Assembly: GCA_007118075.1 (NCBI GenBank)
Contig: SKSH01000068.1
Coordinates: 1 to 22,852 of the forward strand
Origin: Halobacteriales archaeon
Lineage (GTDB): Archaea; Halobacteriota; Halobacteria; Halobacteriales; SKSH01
DNA: 22,852 nt
Reading direction: 5' to 3'
The notes beneath the pieces are model-generated. The model saw only the letters and a list, made by a program, of their open reading frames with translations, was not told the DNA's origin and made no database searches. The translations under genes and the position numbers were made by a program. Positions 7,345 to 15,474 of the stretch are shown here, in pieces (within the stretch, counting starts at the first letter, position 1; each line of letters begins with the position of its first letter).

Positions 7345-9120
7345 ATGAGTCCGGCAACAGATGATGGGCTCGATGCCGCCACCATCGAGGTGGTGCGAAA
7401 CTACATGACTTCGGCTGCAACTGAGATGCAACGGACCCTGACGCGAACGGCGTACAACACTATCATCTACGAAATCTTCGATTTCGGCCTCTCACTGTAC
7501 GATGCTGAAGCACGCCTTGTGGCTGACGCGCCAGGATTGTCCCTGTTCCTCGGGGGCAACGACTACGCGCTCAGGAAGGGGCTCGAACACATCGGCGAAG
7601 AGAACCTCGATCCAGGGGATATCGTCTTGCTCAACTACCCGTACTGGAATGCGGCGCATACCCTCGACGTGTGCATCTTTGCACCAGTTCATCTCGATGA
7701 TGAGCTGATCGGATACGCGGCGAGTCGAGCACACTGGCTCGACCTCGGGGCGAAGGATGCCGGATATGTACTCGATTCCACGGATATGCACCAGGAGGGC
7801 CTTGTCTTCCCTGGGACGAAGGTCTACAAGGGCGGCGAACCTGATGAGGAGATTCTCGAGCTCATCCGGTTCAACTCTCGGATCCCTGACAAGGTCATCG
7901 GTGATCTCCACGCGCAGGTGGCTGCCATCCAGACCGGTGGTGAGCGATTGCGCGAGATACACCGAAAATACGGATCTGCAACGGTCAACGCGGCTATCGA
8001 CCATATCATCGCCCACGGTGAGTCTACCACCAAGGAAGGGCTTGAGGCGCTTTCGGATGGTACCTGGTCGGCGGTTGACTACCTCGACAACGATGGTGTC
8101 TCCGACGATCTCGTTCCGATGGCCGTCGAGGTGACCATCGACGGTGACCACATCCATTTCGACTTCTCTGAATCCGCAGATGAAACCGACGGACCGATGA
8201 ATGTGCCCTTGGGTCGGACTCAGGCGATGTGCAAGTTCGTCGTCAAGACGCTGACGAACCCGTCGAGGACGACCAACGAAGGCCACTACCGACCGGTGGA
8301 TTTGCACGCACCTGAAGGGACACTCTTCAACGCCCGATATCCCGCGCCGACGTACACCTTGTGGGCGTCGACACTTGGCGTGGACGTGATCTACAAAGCG
8401 CTCGCAAAGGGCATGCCAGCACTCATCCCATCGAGTACTGGCGGCGACATCAACTCGATCATGCTCCACTCGACCGATCCGGCGTCGGGCCGCCGCTATG
8501 TCGAGGCGAGCAATGAGGGGGTCGGCTGGGGGGCGACCGATGAGCGTGATGGCCCGAACGCGCTCATGCACTACGTGCAGACGATGGTGCGGAACATCCC
8601 CTTAGAGGTGTTCGAGAATAAGGCACCGGTCCGCTTCGACCGGCTCGAGTTACGCCAGGATTCCGGTGGAGCAGGTAGGTATCGTGGTGGACTCGGCATC
8701 CGTCGGGATTACCGACTCGTCGGTGAGACGAACGTGTTATCGATCAACAAGAAGACCCGCACGCCTGGATGGGGCCAATTCGGTGGTGCACCAGGTGCGA
8801 AGAACGTTGTCGTCCTCGATGTCGATGACGACTGGCAAGCCCGGGTGCAACTGATCGCAGATAATACCGATGAACATCCTGACGATGGGCTGCTCTATGT
8901 GGGTATGATGCGAGGTGCCTTCCGTCCCGATGAGGTCGTCTCGAACCGTTCTGGTGGTGGTGGCGGGTATGGCGATCCGTTCGCACGGCCACCGGACGCC
9001 GTCCTTGAGGATGTCATCGATGGGTACGTTTCGATTGAGGCGGCTCGAACCGAATATGGTGTAGCCATCGATGGGACGACGATCGATCGGGAGGAAACCG
9101 ATCGACTTCGCGATGCGTAG
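7345..9120 (+). CDS. hyuB: HyuB-type subunit 2: hydantoinase/oxoprolinase family protein B
   Basis: 591 residues from the ATG at 7345. The frame is open back to a TTG at 7297 that overlaps the peptidase gene, with another ATG at 7330; 7345 is preferred because GGGGGATC precedes it at Shine-Dalgarno distance and the N-terminus then lines up with the other two HyuB proteins. Same landmarks as HyuB1: NYPYW (97-101), HTLD, RAHWLDLGAKD, STDMHQEGLVFPGT, and NRSGGGGGYGDP near the C-terminus. It is clearly homologous to HyuB1 and HyuB3 along its whole length, but too diverged for a recent duplication. It lies 32 bp after the peptidase stop and 48 bp before the cupin start. Whether it pairs with the single HyuA or forms a mixed complex with the other HyuB subunits is unknown. 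Confidence 0.92.
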   Translation: MSPATDDGLDAATIEVVRNYMTSAATEMQRTLTRTAYNTIIYEIFDFGLSLYDAEARLVADAPGLSLFLGGNDYALRKGLEHIGEENLDPGDIVLLNYPYWNAAHTLDVCIFAPVHLDDELIGYAASRAHWLDLGAKDAGYVLDSTDMHQEGLVFPGTKVYKGGEPDEEILELIRFNSRIPDKVIGDLHAQVAAIQTGGERLREIHRKYGSATVNAAIDHIIAHGESTTKEGLEALSDGTWSAVDYLDNDGVSDDLVPMAVEVTIDGDHIHFDFSESADETDGPMNVPLGRTQAMCKFVVKTLTNPSRTTNEGHYRPVDLHAPEGTLFNARYPAPTYTLWASTLGVDVIYKALAKGMPALIPSSTGGDINSIMLHSTDPASGRRYVEASNEGVGWGATDERDGPNALMHYVQTMVRNIPLEVFENKAPVRFDRLELRQDSGGAGRYRGGLGIRRDYRLVGETNVLSINKKTRTPGWGQFGGAPGAKNVVVLDVDDDWQARVQLIADNTDEHPDDGLLYVGMMRGAFRPDEVVSNRSGGGGGYGDPFARPPDAVLEDVIDGYVSIEAARTEYGVAIDGTTIDREETDRLRDA

Positions 9121-9168
9121 GATGATGGCCGTCTGACCAAGGCTTTGTATCTCGACACCGAACCACCG

Positions 9169-9504
9169 ATGATGAGTTCAGTAACCGTGTACGAGCTGGC
9201 TGATCTTTGGCCCGCGAGCACCGACGACCCTCATGCTGTCTTCGAGGGAGATGAGCCACCTGGCCAGGTCGGAACGTACGTGATCGACCCCGGCCAACGT
9301 GTCCCCGCTTCGGGATGGACGAGCCACGCCGGGGCAGAGGTATCGGTCATCCTCGAAGGCGAACTTCGGGTGGTCACCGAGGATACCGATACGGTCGTCG
9401 GTGGTGGAACGATGACCGTCATCCCAGCTGGCGTTGAGCATTGGAGTGAGAACGTTGGCGATGCACCTGCCCGGTTGGTGTACGCCATCTTTGGTGAGCT
9501 CTGA
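9169..9504 (+). CDS. Small single-domain cupin protein
   Basis: 111 residues from the first of two adjacent ATGs (9169, 9172); a TTG at 9145 would add eight unlikely residues. No clear ribosome site is seen. Cupin motif 2 is intact: a Gly-x5-Pro-x-Gly-x2-His-x3-Asn pattern around IPAGVEHWSEN with H91. Motif 1 is degenerate: SHAGAEVSVILEG keeps one His (H53) and Glu (E57) but has Gly where the second metal-binding His normally lies. It may therefore bind metal with three ligands or act as a ligand-binding or isomerising cupin. It lies 48 bp after hyuB2 and 14 bp before the racemase gene, so it is probably co-transcribed. Its partners suggest a role in amino-acid or peptide metabolism; the reaction is unknown. 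Confidence 0.85.
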   Translation: MMSSVTVYELADLWPASTDDPHAVFEGDEPPGQVGTYVIDPGQRVPASGWTSHAGAEVSVILEGELRVVTEDTDTVVGGGTMTVIPAGVEHWSENVGDAPARLVYAIFGEL

Positions 9505-9518
9505 GTTCAGTTCGACCG

Positions 9519-10505
9519 ATGACACAAGACCTCCGTATCGACACGGTTGATACCCACACCGCTGGTGAGCCGACACGGATCGTCGTCGATGGGTTACCAG
9601 CTGGTGTGACCGACGGTGGCGCCATCGAGGCACGTGATCGGTTCCGCACGGAGTACGATCATCTTCGTCGCTTCCTCATGCACGAACCACGTGGCCATCG
9701 AGATATGTTCGGTGCTGTGCTGATGGACCCTGCAGATGAGTCAGCCGATATCGGCTGTTTCTTCATGGATACCGAGGGGTACCTCGACATGTGTGGTCAC
9801 GGTCTCATCGGGACCGTCACCTATCTCATCGAATACGGCCAGATAGAGCCTCCGATTGATGGACCGCTCGTTGTCGAGACTCCCGCTGGATTGGTCCGGG
9901 CTTGGCCTGAGATGACCGACGGATCGGTCCAGGGGGTTACCATCGAGAACGTTGATTCGTTCGTCTTGGGGACCGAGACCGTTACCGTAGATGGAACACC
10001 GCTCGAGGTCTCTATAGTGTATGGTGGGAATACCTTCGCCCTCGTAAACGTGGCCGAGGTGGGACTCGAGCTCGAACAGTCACAGCTGAGGAAACTGATC
10101 GAACTTGCCTTGACGGTCCGTGATCTACTCAATACGGACCATCGTTTCACCCACCCTGTTACCGGAGAGCCGCTTGAGGTGGAGCTCGTCGAATGCTATG
10201 ATGAGCAACGGGCTGTCCCTGCGAACGTCACCGTATTCAGTGACGGCCAGGTGGATCGATCACCGTGTGGGACCGGGACCTGTGCGAAGATGGCCATGCT
10301 GTACGATCGTGATGCGCTTGCGGTGGGAGATCACTACCACTATGAGAGCATCATCGGCACGCGGTTTACCGGTGAGATAGTCGATACTGTCGACCAGGAT
10401 GGCCACACCGCTATCATCCCGCGTATCACCGGAAGCGCGTACGCCATCGCAGAGAGCACGTTCATTCGAGATACGGCTGATACGCTCGCCGGATTTCGGC
10501 TCTAA
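9519..10505 (+). CDS. Proline racemase family protein (proline racemase or 4-hydroxyproline 2-epimerase)
   Basis: 328 residues, the usual length for the family. Both catalytic cysteines are present: C92 in DMCGHG and C250 in RSPCGTGT, the two-base pair that removes and adds the alpha proton from opposite faces. The trans-3-hydroxyproline dehydratase branch has a different residue at the first position, so a racemase or epimerase is favoured. The N-terminus HTAGEPTRIV and the C-terminal TRFTGEIVD are also typical. Cytoplasmic, cofactor-free. Last gene of the hyuA operon, 14 bp after the cupin; it converges on the solute-binding protein gene 50 bp downstream. Proline, 4-hydroxyproline or another cyclic amino acid could be the substrate. 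None of the later hydroxyproline-pathway enzymes (dehydratase/deaminase, ketoglutarate semialdehyde dehydrogenase) is recognisable here. Confidence 0.9.
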   Translation: MTQDLRIDTVDTHTAGEPTRIVVDGLPAGVTDGGAIEARDRFRTEYDHLRRFLMHEPRGHRDMFGAVLMDPADESADIGCFFMDTEGYLDMCGHGLIGTVTYLIEYGQIEPPIDGPLVVETPAGLVRAWPEMTDGSVQGVTIENVDSFVLGTETVTVDGTPLEVSIVYGGNTFALVNVAEVGLELEQSQLRKLIELALTVRDLLNTDHRFTHPVTGEPLEVELVECYDEQRAVPANVTVFSDGQVDRSPCGTGTCAKMAMLYDRDALAVGDHYHYESIIGTRFTGEIVDTVDQDGHTAIIPRITGSAYAIAESTFIRDTADTLAGFRL

Positions 10506-10555
10506 TCCTATTTGGAACAAAAAGATACCTTACAACAAGTGTCGTGGCAGCTACG

Positions 10556-12196
10556 TCACTCGGCTTCCCACATGTGCCAGAACGAATGAGTGAGGCCCAT
10601 CAGTCCGTTGTCGAAGAATCCCTCGACCCGGTTGTTGATGGCGAATAGCTGCGCCTCATTCTGGAGGAAAAGCCCACCGGCATCGTCGGCGATGATCTCT
10701 TGGGCTTCCAGGTAGATTGGTTCACGCTCATCGTCTCCAACCGTACGCCGACCCTCGTCGAGCAGGTCGTCGACCTCAGGATTATCATACCACGACGGAC
10801 TCTGCCACGTGCCGTGAGAGGAGGTGTGCCAGGTGGGGTAGAGCCAACTGTCGGGGTCTGCATAGGAGAACCCCAGGTAGATGGCATGCATATCCGAGGT
10901 AGTCTCTTGGGACGTCACGTCGTCGGTGATGCGTGTCCACGGTGCGGCTGAAAGTTCGAGATCGACACCGATCTCTGCGAAGTTCGTCTGCATGAGCAGC
11001 CCGATGTTCTCGGAGATGGCCAATCCAGTCACGAACGTGTACGTCAGTTGGTAGTCTCCAGGGTCATATGGTGACGCATCGAGGTGCGCCTGTGCCTGAT
11101 CGAGGTCTTGCTCGTATTGGATGGCTTCGTCATTGTGGAAGCGGGCACCCTGGGGAAGCGGCCCCTGCATGCGTTCAGCATTTCCACCGAGGATGTCGTT
11201 GATGATGGTTTCGTAGTCGATCGCATATGAAATCGCCTTACGGAAGTCGACATCATCGAGCGGTTCCCGCTGGTTGTGCATGAAGACATAGAATGGAGAG
11301 AAGGTGATCTCATTCGAGAGCCAGATATGATCCTCTTCCTCGAGATCGAAGTACGATTCGAATGCCAGCCATTCATCGGTCATGTCTGCCGAGCCATCGC
11401 GCATCGCCCCGACCACCGACGACGGTTCTGGCATGATATCGATGATGACGCGGTCGAAGGCGTGGTCTGGGTTGTCGAACTCCCGCCAGGATCCCTCGTG
11501 TCGCGTGAGGACGATCTCTTCACTGATGTCGTATGACTCGAGTGCATAGGCTCCAGAGCCAGCATCGTTGGACTCGAGATAGTCATCGCCAGCTCCGGCG
11601 ACTTGGTCTTCGTTGACAACGAAGAGGTAGGGAAGCGTGGCGAGCAACGGTGCGAACGGCTCGGTCAGCTCGATGCGGACGACGTTGCCGTCCTCGATCT
11701 CGATCTGGTCGGTATCGACGAAACCGGACCACATCCACGAGAATCCCGCTTGAAGGTCGAGCATTCGTTCGATCGAGAAGACGATATCCTCGGCGGTGAC
11801 GGGATCACCGTTGTGGAACTCTGCATCGTCCCTGATGGTGAAATGGAAGGTGACCCCCTCTTCGTCCACCTCGTAATCCTCGGCAAGCCCGTCGGTAATC
11901 TGTGGGGGCAGCTCGTTGGTGTATGAGAGAATACCATCGTAGACGTTTCCGGCGTACAGTGTCTCGAGGTTGTCGGTGACCCGCATCGGATCGATGGTGG
12001 ATGGTTCGATCGTCGTGGCATAGGTGACCGTTCGCTCTTCAGGTGGTGGTGTTGGTGATGGCGTCGGCGTCGTATCTGGATCCTCGTCATCATCATCATC
12101 GCCAAGGCAGCCGGCGAGGAACACAGCGGCTCCGGCGACTCCCGACAGCTCGAGGAATCTCCGACGATTGACAGGAGAGGTGTCACTGGATGACAT
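10556..12196 (-). CDS. dppA: Family 5 solute-binding lipoprotein of a dipeptide/oligopeptide ABC importer, Tat-exported
   Basis: 546 residues from the ATG at 12196; a TTG start seven codons upstream is less likely. The N-terminus has a twin-arginine signal (NRRRFLEL, R11-R13), a hydrophobic stretch and the lipobox LAGC (C30), followed by a poly-Asp and Thr/Pro/Glu-rich spacer. This is the standard haloarchaeal way of anchoring a folded binding protein outside the cell. The mature part shows SBP_bac_5 landmarks: EPSTIDP, then AEFHNGDPVTAEDIVFSIER. It binds peptides or peptide-like solutes and delivers them to the DppB/C permeases. It is encoded on the opposite strand and about 3.3 kb away from dppBCDF, with hyuB3 and the M19 gene between, instead of heading that operon. 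Specificity cannot be deduced from sequence. Confidence 0.92.
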   Translation of the reverse strand: MSSSDTSPVNRRRFLELSGVAGAAVFLAGCLGDDDDDEDPDTTPTPSPTPPPEERTVTYATTIEPSTIDPMRVTDNLETLYAGNVYDGILSYTNELPPQITDGLAEDYEVDEEGVTFHFTIRDDAEFHNGDPVTAEDIVFSIERMLDLQAGFSWMWSGFVDTDQIEIEDGNVVRIELTEPFAPLLATLPYLFVVNEDQVAGAGDDYLESNDAGSGAYALESYDISEEIVLTRHEGSWREFDNPDHAFDRVIIDIMPEPSSVVGAMRDGSADMTDEWLAFESYFDLEEEDHIWLSNEITFSPFYVFMHNQREPLDDVDFRKAISYAIDYETIINDILGGNAERMQGPLPQGARFHNDEAIQYEQDLDQAQAHLDASPYDPGDYQLTYTFVTGLAISENIGLLMQTNFAEIGVDLELSAAPWTRITDDVTSQETTSDMHAIYLGFSYADPDSWLYPTWHTSSHGTWQSPSWYDNPEVDDLLDEGRRTVGDDEREPIYLEAQEIIADDAGGLFLQNEAQLFAINNRVEGFFDNGLMGLTHSFWHMWEAE

Positions 12197-12526
12197 ACTA
12201 TTGAAATGAGTCCTCAAAAGCCCTTAACGGTTTCGACAGGAAAAATAGGTTTTATTGCCTTCTGGGATGGGTTCTGGTCGATTGAAACTAATCGATGAAT
12301 GTCTGAATAGTATATGATATCTGTTGGATATTTCCATCAACGTTATTGATTATCTACCCAAGAGCACAATGGTTATTCAATCCTGGTAGAATGGGTTTAA
12401 GTACACGTCAATGCTGTCCATGCATCGGTCAGATTCAGCGCATTACTCACATGCAGTTGTTCGGACAGTCGGTACCCTCCGTCCAGTCGTGGATCGGCCG
12501 GTTGACTACCTAAGGTTGGAGCAACA
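12197..12526. promoter_or_regulatory. Divergent promoter region between dppA and hyuB3
   Basis: A 330-bp A/T-rich stretch with no credible gene. On the minus strand, AATAAAA (12250-12256) or CCTATTTTT (12241-12249) could be the TATA element of dppA, giving a leader of roughly 20 to 30 nt. On the plus strand, GTTTAAGT at 12394-12402 is the best TATA candidate for hyuB3 and would leave a leader of about 100 nt before 12527. GGAG at 12518-12521 lies 5 bp before that ATG. No extensive palindrome was found. Confidence 0.35.
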
Positions 12527-14326
12527 ATGAACGAATCTGCCTCTCACGAATCCCCCGACGCAGCTACCGTCGAGGTCATCAGGAACTACCTCGATTCAGC
12601 GGCGAATGAGATGCAACGAACGCTGATCCGGACCGCCTATAATACGATTATCTATGAGATCCTTGACTTCGGTCTCTCGATGTACGACCCAAACCTCGAA
12701 CTCATCGGAGATTCCCCCGGTCTCACGTCGTTCCTCGGGGCCAATGATCACGCGATTAAGCGAGCGGTCGAACACGTTGGGGTGGAGAATCTGAACCCTG
12801 GTGACATCGTCCTGATGAATTACCCCTACTGGAACGCCTCACATACACTCGATGCCTCTTTGTTCATGCCGGTGTATCTTGAGGATCGGCTCATCGGATA
12901 CACCATCTCGAGAGCCCATTGGCTCGATCTCGGTGCGAAGGATCCTGGTTACGTACTGGACTCAACCGACATGCACCAAGAGGGCCTGGTCTTTCCAGGG
13001 ACGAAGGTTTACAAGGGCGGCGAACCTGATGAGGAGATCCTCGAGCTCATCCGGTTCAACTCCAGGTTACCGAACAAGGTCATCGGCGATCTCAACGCAC
13101 AGATCGCAGCGTTGCATCGGGGTGCCACCAGATTGACTGAACTGCATGAAAAGTACACTACCCCGGTCGTCGAGGCAGCGATTGAACGGATCCATGCCCA
13201 CGGCCGTCAAACTGCCCGTGAAGCTGTATGGGAACTCCCCGATGGCACGTGGTCTGCAGTCGATTTTGTCGATGATGATGGGATCACGGATGAGCTGGTC
13301 GAGGTGGCTGTCGAGGTGACCATCGACGGTGACCGCTTCATCGTCGATTTCTCCGATTCCTCAGACGAGGTTGCTGGTCCGATCAACATGCCCCTCGGTG
13401 CAACGGAGACGCTCTGTAAGGTCGCACTCAAGACGATCACCACCCCGGATGAACCCAACAACGCTGGCCACTACGATCCGTTGGAGGTGATCGCACCGCC
13501 GGGCAACATCTTTCATGCGACCTATCCCTCCCCGACGTTCACCCTCTGGACGAGTATCATCGGCATCGGAGCCGTTTACGAGGCCTTGGCAGCGGGCATC
13601 CCCGAGCTGATCCCAGCGAGTTCGGGGGGTGATCTCAACTCGATCATGCTCTACGGAGAACACCCTGAGACGGGAGCGAGCTTCGTCGAGGCGAGCAACG
13701 AGGGGGTGGGTTGGGGGGCGACCCACGAGCGTGATGGCCCGAATGCGCTCATGTTCCCCACACAGACGATGGTGCAGAATGTCCCTATTGAGGTATATGA
13801 AAACAAGGCACCGATCGCTTTCGACCGCCTTGAGCTCCGAACGGATTCTGGTGGTCCCGGCCGATACCGTGGCGGGCTTGGTATCCGTCGGGACTACCGC
13901 GCAACAGCCCCCCTCGGTATCCTCTCCATCGTCAAGAAGACGAAGACCGATGGTTACGGGATCGCCGGCGGAGTGGCTGGGGCACGGAACGCGGTCGTCC
14001 TGACTGACCTTGATGCGAAAGCACTGGATGATCGCATCCAAGTCCTCGCTGACAACGCAGCAATGTATCCCGAGGCACCTCCAGATGAGCATTGGGTTGG
14101 TATGATGCGAGGTCAGTTCATGCCTGGTGAGGTAGTCTCGAATCGTTCCGGTGGAGGGGGTGGGTATGGCGATCCACCCGATCGGCCCCCAGAATCGGTT
14201 CTCGAAGACGTCATCGATGGGTATGTGTCGGTTGAATCTGCGAGGGAGGACTACGGCGTCGTCATCACTACTGACCTCTCGGTAGACCACGAGGAGACAA
14301 GCGATCTTCGAGAAAACGCTGGCTAA
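12527..14326 (+). CDS. hyuB: HyuB-type subunit 3: hydantoinase/oxoprolinase family protein B
   Basis: 599 residues. Same architecture as the two HyuB proteins in the first operon: DAATVEVIRNYLDSAANEMQ at the N-terminus, NYPYW (98-102) with HTLD, RAHWLDLGAKDPG, STDMHQEGLVFPGT and NRSGGGGGYGDP near the C-terminus. In the N-terminal third it agrees with HyuB1 and HyuB2 at most positions by eye. A stop codon lies in frame 24 bp upstream of the ATG, so the start is fixed. It stands alone, with no HyuA beside it, and must borrow the HyuA encoded about 10 kb upstream or one elsewhere in the genome. Its stop (14324-14326) is 1 bp from the stop of the opposing M19 gene, leaving no room for an intergenic terminator. 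Confidence 0.92.
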   Translation: MNESASHESPDAATVEVIRNYLDSAANEMQRTLIRTAYNTIIYEILDFGLSMYDPNLELIGDSPGLTSFLGANDHAIKRAVEHVGVENLNPGDIVLMNYPYWNASHTLDASLFMPVYLEDRLIGYTISRAHWLDLGAKDPGYVLDSTDMHQEGLVFPGTKVYKGGEPDEEILELIRFNSRLPNKVIGDLNAQIAALHRGATRLTELHEKYTTPVVEAAIERIHAHGRQTAREAVWELPDGTWSAVDFVDDDGITDELVEVAVEVTIDGDRFIVDFSDSSDEVAGPINMPLGATETLCKVALKTITTPDEPNNAGHYDPLEVIAPPGNIFHATYPSPTFTLWTSIIGIGAVYEALAAGIPELIPASSGGDLNSIMLYGEHPETGASFVEASNEGVGWGATHERDGPNALMFPTQTMVQNVPIEVYENKAPIAFDRLELRTDSGGPGRYRGGLGIRRDYRATAPLGILSIVKKTKTDGYGIAGGVAGARNAVVLTDLDAKALDDRIQVLADNAAMYPEAPPDEHWVGMMRGQFMPGEVVSNRSGGGGGYGDPPDRPPESVLEDVIDGYVSVESAREDYGVVITTDLSVDHEETSDLRENAG

Positions 14327-14327
14327 A

Positions 14328-15281
14328 CTACGACCACACCCGATTGTAGAGGTCGAGTAAGTTCTCGCCCATGATGCCCTTGACCTCCGCTTCGCTGAAA
14401 CCGCGGTCGAGCAGCCGGGAGGTAATGTTCGGGATGTCCGATGCAGAGAGTAGTCCCTCTGGATATGTATACGGTGGATTGGGATATGCAGGGTCGTCGA
14501 CGAGTACCTGCAACTTCTCCTCAGGAAGGTTGTCGATGAAGTCGAGGCCGAGGGTTACCCGGTCCGGCCCAATGAGTTCGGTGAGGTATTCGATGTGGTC
14601 GATGAGGTCATCGATGGTCGGATCCTTTCCCACGAATGCTGGATAGGCATTGACGCCGACCGTACCGCCGCTCTCGGCGGCCGCGTGGATCAGTTCATCC
14701 GTGATGTTTCGCGGGTGTTCATGCACCTCGGCGGGATTTGAGTGGGAGAAGATTGTCGGAGCGGAGGCAACTTCGAGTGCCTCCGTGGCGGTCTTTTGCC
14801 CGACATGTGAGAGATCGAGCAGTACCTCGTGACGTTCGATGGCATCAATCACCTCCGTCCCGAATGAGGTGAGCCCGTGGTCCTCCTTGGCGGTGCAGCC
14901 AGTGCCACACCGGTTTTGCTGGTTGTATGTCAGCTGTATCACCCGGATGCCCAGGTCTGCGAAGAGCTCAACGTTCTCCGGGTCGTCATCGAGCGGCGTG
15001 GTATCTTGAAACCCGAATAAAATGCTGAGACCATCCGCGGTGAGCTCATCGACCGTCTGTGCTTGGTTGACACCTTCCCAGCGTTCGATGTTACCTTGTA
15101 GCTCCATGATTGCCTCAATCGCGTCGGTGTGATCCGCACCTGCTGCGATGACCGTCTTGTGCAATGCATCCACGCCTGCGCTCGGTAGCGTCTCGGTGAC
15201 ATACGACTCGGTGAGATATGCCGCTGAGAGTCCATCCATGACGAAGATATCCTTGTGAAGTGAGTCAGCTCGATCGCCCAT
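14328..15281 (-). CDS. M19 (renal/membrane dipeptidase) family protein lacking the first metal-binding motif
   Basis: 317 residues from the ATG at 15281; no strong ribosome site. The M19 fold is recognisable: LDLSHV (H159), TIFSHSN (H180) and LGLDF (D247) match the second metal His, the bridging-region His and the conserved Asp of dipeptidases. The first-strand HxD pair, normally in a D-G-H-N-D context, is replaced: D16-G-L-S-A20 has Leu and Ala. The bridging Glu, normally in GVEGG, reads GFQDT (Q92). So at least three of the canonical ligands are gone, and ordinary binuclear zinc dipeptidase activity is unlikely without substitutes. I recall other M19-like proteins with GFQN at this site, so this may be a distinct subfamily rather than decay. 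No signal peptide; probably cytoplasmic. It is divergent from dppB and convergent with hyuB3. Confidence 0.85.
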   Translation of the reverse strand: MGDRADSLHKDIFVMDGLSAAYLTESYVTETLPSAGVDALHKTVIAAGADHTDAIEAIMELQGNIERWEGVNQAQTVDELTADGLSILFGFQDTTPLDDDPENVELFADLGIRVIQLTYNQQNRCGTGCTAKEDHGLTSFGTEVIDAIERHEVLLDLSHVGQKTATEALEVASAPTIFSHSNPAEVHEHPRNITDELIHAAAESGGTVGVNAYPAFVGKDPTIDDLIDHIEYLTELIGPDRVTLGLDFIDNLPEEKLQVLVDDPAYPNPPYTYPEGLLSASDIPNITSRLLDRGFSEAEVKGIMGENLLDLYNRVWS

Positions 15282-15293
15282 AGAGACGCTTGG

Positions 15294-15335
15294 TCAGATT
15301 GGTCAATAACTATGCCGCCAAGCCAGCCAATCTGA
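15294..15335. repeat. Inverted repeat in the M19/dppB divergent promoter region
   Basis: TCAGATTGG at 15294-15302 is the exact reverse complement of CCAATCTGA at 15327-15335, with 24 bp between. The arms lie just upstream of the M19 ATG (15281), and the 15282-15474 gap also serves dppB. Plausible as a dimeric regulator site or as two half-sites. The rest of the gap is non-coding; GCTAAAATC at 15392-15400 is a possible TATA box for dppB. Confidence 0.4.
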
Positions 15336-15474
15336 TCGGAATACAATGCCTATCCTTCCAATTGAGGTCGGCGTCGGAAATTGCCGATACTGCTAAAATC
15401 AGGGGCTTTGGGTTTGGTAAGCGTAACAATCAAATCCGCACCGATGTTTGGTAATAACAGTCAGGAAGCGATCA

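Noticed and set aside
12040..12110. Simple-sequence tract (GGTGGTGGT..., TCATCATCATCATC) as a tandem repeat element
   Set aside because: It encodes the Asp/Thr/Pro-rich spacer behind the lipobox of the solute-binding lipoprotein, normal for haloarchaea.
4398..14326. Treating the repeated hyuB blocks as DNA repeats or a recent duplication
   Set aside because: The three genes differ at many synonymous and amino acid positions, so they are old paralogues rather than recent repeats.
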